Source: Letharia columbiana
Taxonomy: Eukaryota > Ascomycota > Lecanoromycetes > Lecanorales > Parmeliaceae
Direction: 5' to 3'
Length of the DNA: 64,000 nt
Assembly (NCBI RefSeq): GCF_014066305.1
Contig: NW_023501043.1
Span: 682,001 to 746,000, forward strand
The translations under genes were made by a program, and so were the position numbers. Below, piece after piece: positions 33,530 through 42,537 of the stretch. The notes under the pieces are model-generated. The model saw nothing but the letters and a program-made list of their open reading frames with translations, had not been told where the DNA came from and ran no database searches. The first letter of the stretch is position 1; the number at the start of each line of letters is the position of its first letter.

Positions 33530-33845
33530 GACGAGGCACGGCGACGGCGATATGTGCTGTATGGTTTTAAAGAGTATACCCGGCGGTAGCTAGGACTTAT
33601 AGCTCGGTCCGATATGGGTGGTGGACAGCCAGGTAAGCTAATTAGGACATATCAATATCGACTCGAATGACAAAAATCTCGAGTATAATAGAGAGGTCTG
33701 GCGACGGCGAGGTATATTAGATGGCGCTATCGAGCACCGTCGACGGTAGCTATGATATATAGCTCGCTTTAATAAAAGTAATAGACGGTTAGCTGTAATG
33801 GTGAGGTCATATCACCATCGGTTCGAACAGCGCACATGATAAGAA
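33530..33845. repeat. Two diverged tandem copies of an about 160-bp unit, possibly SINE-like
   Basis: Copy one (33535-33690) and copy two (33700-33845) share GGCGACGGCGA near the start, CGGTAGCTA and ATAGCTCG in the middle and a GACTCGAATGAC / GGTTCGAACAGC block at the end. The second end block resembles a pol III B box (GGTTCGAAC at about 33820). RIP-like transitions separate the copies. A SINE origin is a guess. Confidence 0.35.
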
Positions 33846-34168
33846 TGAGGCTAATAGAAAAAGATCAGATGAACGCCAACTGAGGGTTTGCGCTACCCTG
33901 CCAAATAAGAGCGACCTTAGGGCGTATTATGGAGGCAGCGAGCTTAAACTCCGCATGTAAGCATCGCAAGTTAAGAAAGACATCGTCACTAATGGCTACA
34001 AATTGTGACATCATAACTGCTATCTGTTTATTTAGCACTAGGCTTCTTAGCAGGCTTCTTCCTATCACGGCCTTTGCTAGGAGACACTGTTATAAGAGAA
34101 GCATTCCTCTTATGACTCGCGTTGACCTTGAATAGTTAGTAAATAAGAAGCTTTCACGAATATATAGA

Positions 34169-34507
34169 TTATACCTCTTCACCTTCTTCTTGATCACTCT
34201 CACCCTTACTGGTGTCTTCCTCTTTGACCTCAAGATCTTTCTTCTTGACTCGTTCTCGCTTGATACTACTAGTATCTTCGGCGACCTCTTTCATGTATTC
34301 TTTCAACTGTTCCCTCCCTTTACGCGTACGAGAATTGTACGGTGGGTTGAAGTACGCTGATGCAGGCTTGTCCTCCTTTGTAGGCTCGCTTTTGGCCTTA
34401 CCCTTACCCTTACCTTTATCCTTCTTCGACTCCGGCTCATTCTTACCCGCCTTCGTCTTAACAGGACTATCCTTACCTGCTCGTGTTTTGGATCCGGTAT
34501 TTCGCAT
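34169..34507 (-). CDS. Lysine/glutamate-rich hypothetical protein
   Basis: A 112-codon frame starts at an ATG. It is rich in Lys, Glu, Gly and Pro (KAGKNEPESKKDKGKGKGKA) with one less biased stretch, SAYFNPPYNSRTRKGREQLK, and an acidic end. Predicted disordered. It may be the 3' exon of the gene whose 5' part lies at 34800-35292 on the same strand. It lies inside the proposed rve element. No family recognised. Confidence 0.35.
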   Translation of the reverse strand: MRNTGSKTRAGKDSPVKTKAGKNEPESKKDKGKGKGKAKSEPTKEDKPASAYFNPPYNSRTRKGREQLKEYMKEVAEDTSSIKRERVKKKDLEVKEEDTSKGESDQEEGEEV

Positions 34508-34799
34508 ACTATAATAAGCACGCGCTTACCCCTCTCTTCCCTGCAAGCTTGAAGAATGTCGCTTATAAACGAGGAATTGTAGACGCTGTTTGCAAAGCGA
34601 CGTGGGGTAGAAAGAGGGCCTTTGCCATCGGTGGTGGAACAAATCTAATGGTCAGTCACTCGAGGATCGTAGATGATATCGTCCCACCTGTGGCCTTCTG
34701 GAACAATATCTTCCTTGATCTATTGATCGATACCGTCCGCGGGCAGTCTTTTGTCCCACAACTTCAATGATATTGAACCTAGACTTGTTAGAACAAGCT

Positions 34800-35292
34800 A
34801 TCATATCAGCAGTGGTAAGTACGTACCCCACATATGGTTTCCAGTATACAACGGCTCCAGATCATATTGGCTTGCTGGATCATAGTACTGATAGCGAGGT
34901 GTTATCACAGTCTTGGTATTAGACGCTGTGACACCACTATCATTGGACTTGGTACGGTCACTGGCAACAGTTGAGAATGTAGCGCGACTACCAGCATGAG
35001 GCCTGCTATCCTTGATAGCCTGGTCCTTGTTGATGGAGCTAGTACGACTCGTACTAGCCGGCGTCTCCTTGTTTCCAAGTAGGCGTGCCTGCTTGGGCTG
35101 CAGGGGTGAGTCTGGAACCTCTACGACAGAAGAAGGACCAGCAGTAGGACTTGAGGCCTCTGGATGTTCGTCCAGGCCAGTGAATCCACAGTACCCGCAT
35201 CCCATTCCAGGTCGTATCTTCCAATGGTCCTTGTTTCCTTTCTTTACACACCAACGTGTACCTTCTTCAGCTATGATGAATGGAGTTTGCAA
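34800..35292 (-). CDS. Hypothetical protein with CxxC motif (5' exon?)
   Basis: The minus frame reads TPFIIAEEGTRWCVKKGNKD, then KIRPGMGCGYCGFTGLDEHP (one C-x2-C), a Ser/Thr/Pro-rich disordered middle, and YYDPASQYDLEPLYTGNHMW before an apparent GTACGT donor near 34825. Downstream, other frames contain KEDIVPEGHRWDDIIYDPRV interrupted by stops (about 34650-34740), so the gene is probably decayed there. No ATG begins the frame; the first codon available is TTG. Possible accessory gene of the rve element. Function unknown. Confidence 0.35.
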
Positions 35293-35494
35293 GGAAGGTA
35301 TTTAGGAAGGATGGAGTGTGGGTGTGGATATAGGTGTAGATGTTAAAGAAAAATGGTCAAATAATGTGAATAACAGCGAGATAGCCATAATCGAAAGACT
35401 TTAAATAAAAGACCTCGGTGGACCGAACATTCGATCACTCACTTGGTTACACATTCGGTCACAAATACAGCCCGAACAGCGAACCGTGCATATT

Positions 35495-35805
35495 CGCAAC
35501 AGTGGAACTGTGGGTTAGTGGGTCCATTATGAGGCCATAGCTTTGGTGGCTGTTTGATCAGCCGTTCCATCATTATGCGATATGCGACAGTAGGGAGACA
35601 GGTGGACATGGCGAGTATTATTTGTATGGCCACTGCACTATTAGTGGGCTCTTCATTCGAACTGTTCTCTTTCAGAGCCATATCATTCTTCTCCCTCCCA
35701 CCCACACCTATATATAGCTTCATTTTCACTCCAGGGAAGCTCAGACATGGGAGTTTTTCTAGCGCTGGGGGGCCTTTCTGGGCTATTTGCATGTCCAGAA
35801 AAGTC
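35495..35805 (-). pseudogene. Truncated paralogue of the 14.4-15.6 kb gene and its flank
   Basis: 35495-35693 matches 15404-15612 at about 90 percent by eye, including the start MALKENSSNEEPT on minus; after about 70 codons the homology stops. On its other side, 35749-35805 (GGGAGTTTTTCTAGCGCTG onwards) matches 19556-19605, the sequence at the right border of the DIRS-like element. The two matching parts are only about 55 bp apart here but 3.9 kb apart there. I infer a paralogous locus lacking the DIRS insertion. Confidence 0.65.
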
Positions 35806-36082
35806 TCTGCCGACTTTCTCCCGCAGCCCCCACTAAAAGTCGGCAGAGACTTTTGTCACCGACCCTCGGGAAGGGCTATTTGATATTTGATTTTCGGGCA
35901 GAGAAGGAATCGTCGAATGATGCGATATGATTGGTCCGGATGCTCCCTAGCCGAACCGAGCCGTAAGCACTAAACTTTGAATTCATATCAGATGGCCGAG
36001 GGTCGGTGACAAAAGTCTCTGCCGACTTTTAGTGGGGGCTGCGGGAGAAAGTCGGCAGAGACTATTGTCACCGACCCTCGGG
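35795..36082. mobile_element. Fold-back/MITE pair sharing the GGTGACAAAAGTCTCTGCCG end
   Basis: A 70-75 bp unit at 35796-35872 is repeated inverted at 35996-36066. The right copy (35996-36081) is itself bounded by inverted ends, CCGAGGGTCGGTGACAAAAG on the left and its complement with one mismatch on the right, making an 86-bp miniature element. GGTGACARAAGTC is shared with the 81-bp palindrome at 11.7 kb. Non-coding; no clear target duplication here. Confidence 0.7.
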
Positions 36083-36423
36083 TCTTTTGGTGGTTTTCTC
36101 CATGACATACCAGATAGTCGATATCGATCGAGGCCACCAACGGCGACAGTGAGGCCTGCAGATGCCGCACCATGGCTTCGGAAGACCTTTGTGGATAGGG
36201 TAATAAGGGGAGCACGCTCGGTGGGCTTATGTGAAGTGATTGTTGAATGGTAAGGGTCTGAGCAATCGATTTCCGAGTACTGAAAAGTGAGGCATGGGCG
36301 CAATATCTGGACTTCGGATGAATTCAATTCGTTCAAAAACACGATGTCCGAGGTTTTACCGGACCGCCTGTTGATCTGCTGGGGAAATAGGGGCCTTGTT
36401 TGGTGCGAGAGTGGCATGCTTCC

Positions 36424-36478
36424 CATGAGTCTCTTCCAAAACACACTTATCATAAGTGTGTGTTGGAAGAGACTCATG
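36424..36478. repeat. Hairpin with 26-bp arms
   Basis: Left arm 36424-36449 (CATGAGTCTCTTCCAAAACA...) and right arm 36453-36478 are complementary with one mismatch and a 3-nt loop. It lies 53 bp downstream of the integrase stop codon on the integrase strand, where it could act at the RNA level, or it may be another miniature palindrome. Confidence 0.8.
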
Positions 36479-36530
36479 GAGTGTGTGTACCTTTGAACAA
36501 TGGAAGAGTATCAATCGAGGAGGCCAACCG

Positions 36531-38183
36531 TCAACCCTCCTCATCGTCGACCGATGCATAGGCCTCCCAAGGATAATTCTTATCGTCTGACTCCACAAGA
36601 ACATCGTCCAGCTGATCCGTCAGGTGATCCATGAACTCTTCCGGCTCCTCACCCCTTCGAGCATCATTGAAGGCTCTTTCAGCCTCCGCAGAAGGTTTCC
36701 AAGAACCGGCTCCCTTTGGTGTCTCTATCAATGATAAGATTGGATCCTTGTTACCAGCATTCAAATGTTGTTGAACCTCCCCCCTAAGAAGTCCGAAGAC
36801 ATAGCCATGTGCTCGTCTGCCCAAACCCTCCTCCTTAAGTAGACCCTTTGCTGTCAAAGTAGCAGGATCAAAACCCAGCGATCGCATCCTCTCATGACAC
36901 CATTCCAATGTTGCCGCAGGAAGGTACTCATGTAGATCGTATGCTTCCACTTCCTGATGGAGTGTATCAACAAGCGAAGGATCAGGTACGCTGCCGCACT
37001 CCACCGCTGGTGCACTGGGATGTGCGTATAGAAACCATGGCTTACCGGCAGTCACATGGGGGCGGTTCTTTTGTGCGCGAATCTTATGTACGTTCCAGTT
37101 GGTAACAAACTCGTAGCAAGCCTCTCGGATCAAGGGCATATAGATAGCGTACACAGCAACCATATCTGCAAGCTTATCCTTTTTGAAGAGCTTTTCCTCC
37201 TTTAGTAGATCGAAGAAGATTACCCAGCGATTCAGCATAGAGGACTGCAATTGCATCCACCATGCTTCAATACGTTGATTAGCGGTGCTTTTACCAAACA
37301 TCCAGCACTTATCAATAGCACAGTTCTCTTCTGATCGGTCCTCCTGTGCTCCACACAATTGATGAAATGCGTCCGCAATGAGAATGGTCTCGGTACCTCG
37401 ATCTGAACGAAACCTGTCTGGCATGATCTTGTGCTCTTTCATGAACTCCAGAAATTGCTTGACGACACTGACAGCTGTACGTGCGGAAATCCCCACATAA
37501 ATCCATATGATTTTGCGGGAGTAGGCATCAATGACGGCGTAGATCTGAATGCCCACGATCTCTACCTTGCAGTGGGCGTCAAGTGACCAAATAGCATTGG
37601 GGCCTTCTACCAAGAACTTCTTCCTTCTATGCTGTTTCTTCTGGTATCTACGACTGACACCCGCGGGATCTACGACTCTCAAGCCGTACATGATATCGTC
37701 TCTTGAGATAATGATATTATTGCGGCGGAAGTATGCGTAGAGGTGCGTGAGGCCCCAATCACCAATGACACCCTCGCTCAAATGCTCCTTCATGATGCGT
37801 ATAATCTCCTCATCTTGAAACCGAGCATCCTTCAACTTGCGTCTTCTTCTTAACCCCATGTCTATCCTCAATCGTCGAAGCTTCCTCGGAGTTACAGCCA
37901 GGTCTTGAAACTCCAGGTGAACCAAAATCTCTTCCTCATTTGCGTTCTGCTTCAGAAAAAGGAACATGATGAGGCTATCGCGGAGCTTCTCATCCCTGCA
38001 GGGTGGTATATCGCCACGGCTCTTGCCCCAGGCCTTAATGTGCTTCCTAAGCACACTGTCACCAATTTTGAGGCCGCGCTGAATGGACAGGATTCGTCGG
38101 ATCTCGTCATGCTCGGTGCGTTGGCTGAGAAGGCTCAGGATGAGTTCTTTATGCGACTCCAGGTCTTTCGGGGGCCGCCCCAT
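36531..38183 (-). CDS. DDE integrase/transposase of the rve superfamily
   Basis: An uninterrupted 550-codon frame begins with ATG (MGRPPKDLESHKE). The N-terminal 110 residues are helical and basic (LRKHIKAWG, RRLRIDMGLRRRRKLKD), resembling a helix-turn-helix DNA-binding part. The catalytic core has WSLDAHCKVEIVGIQIYAVI with Asp202, SRKIIWIYVGIS, RFRSDRGTET with Asp261 and ANQRIEAWWMQL with Glu306: D-x58-D-x44-E, the integrase (rve) arrangement. This form resembles stand-alone eukaryotic integrase-core proteins (Pfam rva_4-like) more than LTR-element integrases: no protease, RT or chromodomain is adjacent. The C-terminus (about 430-550) is acidic. It would join element ends to target DNA. The open frame contrasts with decayed neighbours and suggests recent activity or use by the host. 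Confidence 0.8.
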   Translation of the reverse strand: MGRPPKDLESHKELILSLLSQRTEHDEIRRILSIQRGLKIGDSVLRKHIKAWGKSRGDIPPCRDEKLRDSLIMFLFLKQNANEEEILVHLEFQDLAVTPRKLRRLRIDMGLRRRRKLKDARFQDEEIIRIMKEHLSEGVIGDWGLTHLYAYFRRNNIIISRDDIMYGLRVVDPAGVSRRYQKKQHRRKKFLVEGPNAIWSLDAHCKVEIVGIQIYAVIDAYSRKIIWIYVGISARTAVSVVKQFLEFMKEHKIMPDRFRSDRGTETILIADAFHQLCGAQEDRSEENCAIDKCWMFGKSTANQRIEAWWMQLQSSMLNRWVIFFDLLKEEKLFKKDKLADMVAVYAIYMPLIREACYEFVTNWNVHKIRAQKNRPHVTAGKPWFLYAHPSAPAVECGSVPDPSLVDTLHQEVEAYDLHEYLPAATLEWCHERMRSLGFDPATLTAKGLLKEEGLGRRAHGYVFGLLRGEVQQHLNAGNKDPILSLIETPKGAGSWKPSAEAERAFNDARRGEEPEEFMDHLTDQLDDVLVESDDKNYPWEAYASVDDEEG

Positions 38184-38449
38184 GTTTCGTCTTGTAGGAT
38201 TGAGAGGAGAGGTATATAGATCGATTGCGTACTATCATAAACGTAGTCAGTAGTAGTAGTAGGTCAATTGAATCTGTAATTGTTGATTGCAATGGATATA
38301 GGTAGAATATTTGGTGGGGTAGATTTGGTAGGGCAAAAAAAAAAAAATGTAAAAAAACGTTTGGTCGCGTGTCCTTCTCAGTAGTGAAAAGCTTGCCAAG
38401 TACTGGTTTTTAACTATTTTTGATTCTTAGAGAGATTCTCTAAAACCCC

Positions 38450-38640
38450 TCGGACCCTTCGGGGGCTCTTTAAGGGCTCTTCGAGAGCTTCTGTCGAGGG
38501 GCTATTAAAGCAAGCTCGAAATTTAATTATTTTAATGATATTTGATTAATTTGATTGATTTCGAGCTTGCTTTGACAGCCCCTCGACAGAAGCTCTCGGA
38601 GAGCCCTTAAAGAGCTCCGAAGGGTTTAAGGGATTTTAAG
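38450..38640. repeat. Fold-back repeat, arms about 67 bp
   Basis: 38455-38524 (CCTTCGGGGGCTCTTTAAGG... to GCAAGCTCGAAAT) pairs with 38562-38630 with about 90 percent identity. The loop is AT-rich. A decayed third piece of the same family (CCGGGGGCTCTCCGAGGGCT type) lies at about 38750-38800. Confidence 0.75.
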
Positions 38641-39205
38641 GGATCTAACCCTGAGAATCGAGAGAGATATTATATTTCACTGAGAATCGAGAGAGACGTT
38701 GTAATTTATTTGATATACTTAGGGGGAGACCCCCTAAAAACCCCCTGACCCTCCGGGGGCTCTCCGAGGGCTCCTGCCGGAGAGGCTCTTCTCGTAAACT
38801 CGATAAACGAATACTTTATTAAATTTCATCTACGTTATACTATCTAAAAGCGTATAAATAATTCTATAAATCTACGTACTTAGTTTATTATTATATTTTT
38901 GATAAAAGAAAAGGAATCAAAAAAGGTAGATTTGAGGATTTTGAAGTTCTTTTCCAGCTTCCTCTTTTGGACGTACCCGTGTGCACCCGCTTTTAGCTTA
39001 GAAATGAAGAAATAAGGTGAGTTTTAGCTTCAAAATCAGAGAATCTGAAGATCTGATTGGTCAACTTTAAATTTATGGTTGTCGAACATTTTGTGATTTC
39101 AGTCTTGAGTAATGAGAAAGCAAGCTTTCCAATAAATATCTCATGACACTATTAAGTTCTAGCCATTCGAAATCACCGACATCACGGTTGACCTCTGGGA
39201 CAGCC
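38641..39205. other. AT-rich spacer; nothing further recognised
   Basis: Partly RIP-like. The right end (about 39100-39205) may be the distal part of the RT relic that continues at 40498, because removing the intervening element joins TAAGGCTGTCCCAG to the relic. Confidence 0.4.
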
Positions 39206-39208
39206 TTA

Positions 39209-40497
39209 GGGCCAGTTCGGTAACCACATATTTTGAAAATAACCCCTACTTATTTTCAACTTAGCGTCATATATATACAGGGTATCGTTCGGTTATCATA
39301 TTTTCAGAATATATTTTCAAAATATCTGAAAACAAGCCTCGAGCCTTGTTTTTTGGCAAAATAAGGCTAAGCACGCTAAAATAATGAACATCCATGACCA
39401 ATCTACATATAGGTATTAGGGTTATCCTAACCCTAACCCTATCAGTAGAAACATTAGCAGGGACATCAATACTTTAAGGTCGGCAGGGGGGTTTTACTAA
39501 TCATCCCCGGAGAATCTTGGCAAGATTGTAGGCGAAGAATATTTCGAAACGTGGTTACAAGACATAGGGTATAAGTAGCTATAGTGTGAAATAAGATCGT
39601 ATTTTACAGAGATCCTAGGAGTATTTTTAAATCTTAGGAGATTTATCGCTCAGGAGATCTCTAAATGAGAAGATCTTCTCAGTCTTACCACTAATGACTA
39701 AGCTGTAATTTACATCTTAGCTTACTATCAACCCTTTCCACTATACTTTATACTCTACCCCACCTTATCACACACCCCCCTACCATACCCGTAAGTATCC
39801 CGGGAATATCACCCCCGCGAGAACTTTAGTTAAATCGCTCAAATCTGAAGTCAGAAATAAAAAAGCGTGGATGTAATTTACAGTAGCCAGATCCCGAAAA
39901 CGAGGCTTGGCACTCGTATTTACGGAAATATTCATAGAAGACTCGCTTTCTCAGGAGACTCTTAGGAGGATTTTGAAGCTACGATATCATGATACTGAAA
40001 TATACCTAATATGAGAAAATCTTGTAAGAGAATTGCAGGGTAGATACGATAAATATTGTAATAAATATTTGTTTACAAATAATGCTTATGGTATCGTTGT
40101 TATATAACTAGCCTACATGGACCATTACGAAAAAACCCCTGCCGACCTTACAGTAGGGATATCAGTAGGGACATTAATGGTAATAACGGGGGCAATAAAA
40201 GTATCAATAATAGTTAAAGCCTGTGCAGCAGTAGTAGCAGGTGTCTCCGCCATAATAACGTGAAATTATAGAAATTTAATGGTTACTGATAAAGAAGATG
40301 ATTTTCTCAATTTTTTGCGACGTTTCTGACTCAGCCTCAAAAACAGGGTTACCGAACGGAACCGTATAGATATTTTACATATTTTGAATATAAATTAGTG
40401 TTATTTTTAAGCCATATTTTCATTTGCCAAGAGGTGGCGTTATTTAGTGAAAATAAGTAGGGGTTATTTTCAAAATATGTGGTTACCGAACTGGCCC
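39209..40497. mobile_element. PIF/Harbinger-like non-autonomous element, TTA target duplication
   Basis: Inverted ends start GGGCCAGTTCGGTAACCACA and run for about 48 bp with near-perfect match. TTA flanks both sides (39206-39208 and 40498-40500). The GGGCC...GGT-type end plus a 3-bp TTA duplication is the PIF/Harbinger (Tourist-like) signature. No ORF for a transposase is present. Second, weaker inverted segments (CAGGGTATCGTTCGG at about 39290 and GTTACCGAACGGAACC at about 40348) hint at a nested or internally duplicated structure. TTAGGG/CCCTAA hexamers occur at about 39419-39440. Confidence 0.8.
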
Positions 40498-40892
40498 TTA
40501 GTCGGGACCAGTCCGCCACTTGATCGCCTATAGTCGGCAATCATTTCATCCCAAAATTTCGCTAGGGCGTCCCCGATCTTAAAGCCTATGGGGATTCCCA
40601 GGTGCTTGTATGCCTCACCCGGGCGTAGGATTTTGACGGCACGGAACTGCCTCGTCAAGCCAGTTATGTCGATTCCCCCGAGGAGCATCAACACTGTCTT
40701 GATCCAGTTTACTCTTTCCCCCGAAGCCCGTTGAAACACGCCGACTATCCGGCCTACTTCGATTAGCTCCGAGATGTCTCGAGGGAAGGTTACCGTGTCA
40801 TCCGCGTACAGACAACACTTTACCACGTCCCCATTCGGTAGTACTTTGCCTTCTAACAGGTCACTTCGTTGAAAGGACATGGAAAAGGACAT
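40498..40892 (-). pseudogene. Non-LTR reverse-transcriptase fragment
   Basis: Minus frame reads KCCLYADDTVTFPRDISELI with the catalytic YADD, then VGVFQRASGERVNWIKTVLM, GEAYKHLGIPIGF and FWDEMIADYRRSSGGL. This is the palm end and thumb start of a LINE-type RT, different from the two Tad-like copies in this window. Both ends are missing; the 3' side is interrupted by the Harbinger-like insertion. Confidence 0.75.
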
Positions 40893-41496
40893 GGAAAAGG
40901 AAAAGGAAAAGTGAATAAGTCGGCCAAAGTGAGATTTTCCTATCTTCCTATTTTCCTGTTTTCCTTCTACCTTATTAAAGTAATACCTTATTGTTCAAAA
41001 TCAAGTCCCTTCACGCTCACACGCTAAGCTAATAAGGAGATCTTCCCTTGCCTGCTTGCCTCATGTCATTCACCTCTCACCTTCTCTCCCCCATCCCTCC
41101 CTCGACCTTCCGCTATCAAAGGCCGCATGCTATGAATAAGCATAGGTCTTCACAGTGACTCTCAAAAAGGAGCTTCTTATCCATTCACAATCCGCCAATC
41201 GACTGTCTAGTGGTCCTTCCACTTCTCCAACCTTCAAAGACATCTCCTCGAAACAGGCACACAAGGTCACCGTCTCATCCATATTTACAGGCGACTGCAA
41301 CCTCTATCATCGAGCATCAATCACACGTCCTGCCTGCTACAACCGCCAAATTCTTTACGCTCTCCTCACCTGTGCTCACCCGGCCTCTCTTCTTTCACAG
41401 CTGAAATCAACATCAACCGAATTTGCACCGATTACGCCCCATTTTTCCACTTGACGCGTCCGCTTCTCAAAGAGGCCGTGATCCGCCTTACACGTC
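40893..41496. other. Upstream region of the DUF7730 gene
   Basis: Pyrimidine-rich stretches (CTTCTCTCCCCCATCCCTCC) near 41080-41100 resemble fungal promoter CT tracts. Immediately left of it is a run of AAAAGGAAAAGGAAAAG-like repeats (40875-40910). No ORF supported. Confidence 0.4.
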
Positions 41497-42537
41497 ATGG
41501 CAAACAGTCGACAACCTAAAAAGATCGTTCCAGGCCTGATACAAGATCAGAAACCCGTTCTTTTGCAATCAGAACACCTACATCATCCTGGGAGACCACT
41601 CGTATGTCTCCTTTGTGAGCCCGATACGAAACGTGCGCTGAGATACGCGCCAAAGGGTCATTTTCCATTCCTCGAACTTCCTGGAGAGCTCCGAAACAAG
41701 ATTTATGATTACGCAATCGTAAAGCAGTACTACGAGATCGGATGGGTCGACGATTACCACAAGAGCAAAAGTCTGACCTATCAGCTACCCAAGCTAGGCA
41801 GACCATATGGACCTCACCTTGAATTGGGTGCAGCCAGACGCCGTCGTCAGTTGGACTATTCCCGGCGTGTACCTAGTCAGAAACGATTGGTGGAGGGTTC
41901 CATCTATCCCGGCCCTGCTGCTCTCCTCGTCGTCTGCAGTCAAATGCATAAGGAGGCATGCTCAGTCTTCTACTCAAAGTCGACCTTCACCTTCCATGGC
42001 CTGGGCGCCCTTCGTCATTTCTTGAATAACCTCTCCCCAACTGCGACGGAAGCCTTGACGCGACTTGTAATCACGTATCGTGCCTACGGCGAACCGAACC
42101 GCACTGAAGATCGGATGTGGAAAGCCAAGCACGACCGGCTATGGGAAGACCTGTGCTGGCGCATCGCAGACCAGTGCAGTTCATTGACTCGTCTCTCACT
42201 CAATCTCACGCTGAACAAGTCACCGCTTTGGTTCGGGCCGTTCGATCTCGCAGACAAGGCAGGGATTGGTGCTCAGTGGATTAAACCCTTATGGGGCTTT
42301 CAAGATGTCGGGATCCAACGGTGCTGGGTGCGTCTGCACTGCTTGAGCAAAGACAGCTCGATCCTGGAGGTTGAGAGTTGGAAGGTGAGAAAGGAGATAC
42401 TCGGAGCTCTATGGGACGAAGAGGCGGAGGCGCAACGTGATGCCTACGGGTTCGAAAAGCGCCAGAGTGGCGCAAAGGAAGTCCAGAAAGGCATGGTGCT
42501 TAGACTTCGGGTCGATGGAGGCCTGGAAGTTGCTTGA
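41497..42537 (+). CDS. DUF7730 (F-box-like) protein
   Basis: An intronless 346-codon frame starts MANSRQPKK. Residues 56-75 read FPFLELPGELRNKIYDYAIV, the F-box-like signature of the large fungal DUF7730 group, followed by ALLVVCSQMHKEACSVFYSK and a TFHGLGALRHFLNNL block that are the standard next motifs. The C-terminal half (RLVITYRAYGE, LTRLSLNLTL) fits the leucine-rich remainder. Members are numerous in Pezizomycotina, with no agreed function; protein-protein adaptor roles are suspected from the F-box likeness. The frame is complete and codon use ordinary, unlike the repeats around it. Confidence 0.85.
   Translation: MANSRQPKKIVPGLIQDQKPVLLQSEHLHHPGRPLVCLLCEPDTKRALRYAPKGHFPFLELPGELRNKIYDYAIVKQYYEIGWVDDYHKSKSLTYQLPKLGRPYGPHLELGAARRRRQLDYSRRVPSQKRLVEGSIYPGPAALLVVCSQMHKEACSVFYSKSTFTFHGLGALRHFLNNLSPTATEALTRLVITYRAYGEPNRTEDRMWKAKHDRLWEDLCWRIADQCSSLTRLSLNLTLNKSPLWFGPFDLADKAGIGAQWIKPLWGFQDVGIQRCWVRLHCLSKDSSILEVESWKVRKEILGALWDEEAEAQRDAYGFEKRQSGAKEVQKGMVLRLRVDGGLEVA

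Larger units (their letters stand above)
32907..38366. mobile_element. Probable DDE-integrase (rve) DNA element with degenerate inverted ends
   Basis: GACCAAACGTTTTTT at 32907 is repeated inverted ending at 38366. The similarity continues through the adjoining T-tracts (TTTTTAC...) into ACCAAA and CCAAATAT blocks for about 80 bp in both ends. The 5.46-kb interval contains the intact integrase gene (36531-38183) near its right end and one or two lysine-rich ORFs. No target duplication is visible directly outside the ends (TTAAT against GCGTG), so the exact termini or a later rearrangement remain open. Nested inside are a fold-back element and a piece related to 15.4-15.6 kb. Confidence 0.5.

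Noticed and set aside
15404..36082. DIRS or LTR terminal repeats formed by the 15.4 and 35.5 kb copies
   Set aside because: The shared sequence contains the start of a gene on minus and lies on one side only of the DIRS-like element; the paralogous-site explanation fits both flanks.
39418..39440. Interstitial telomere or chromosome end
   Set aside because: Only one TTAGGG and about two CCCTAA units inside a transposable element; far too short for a telomere.
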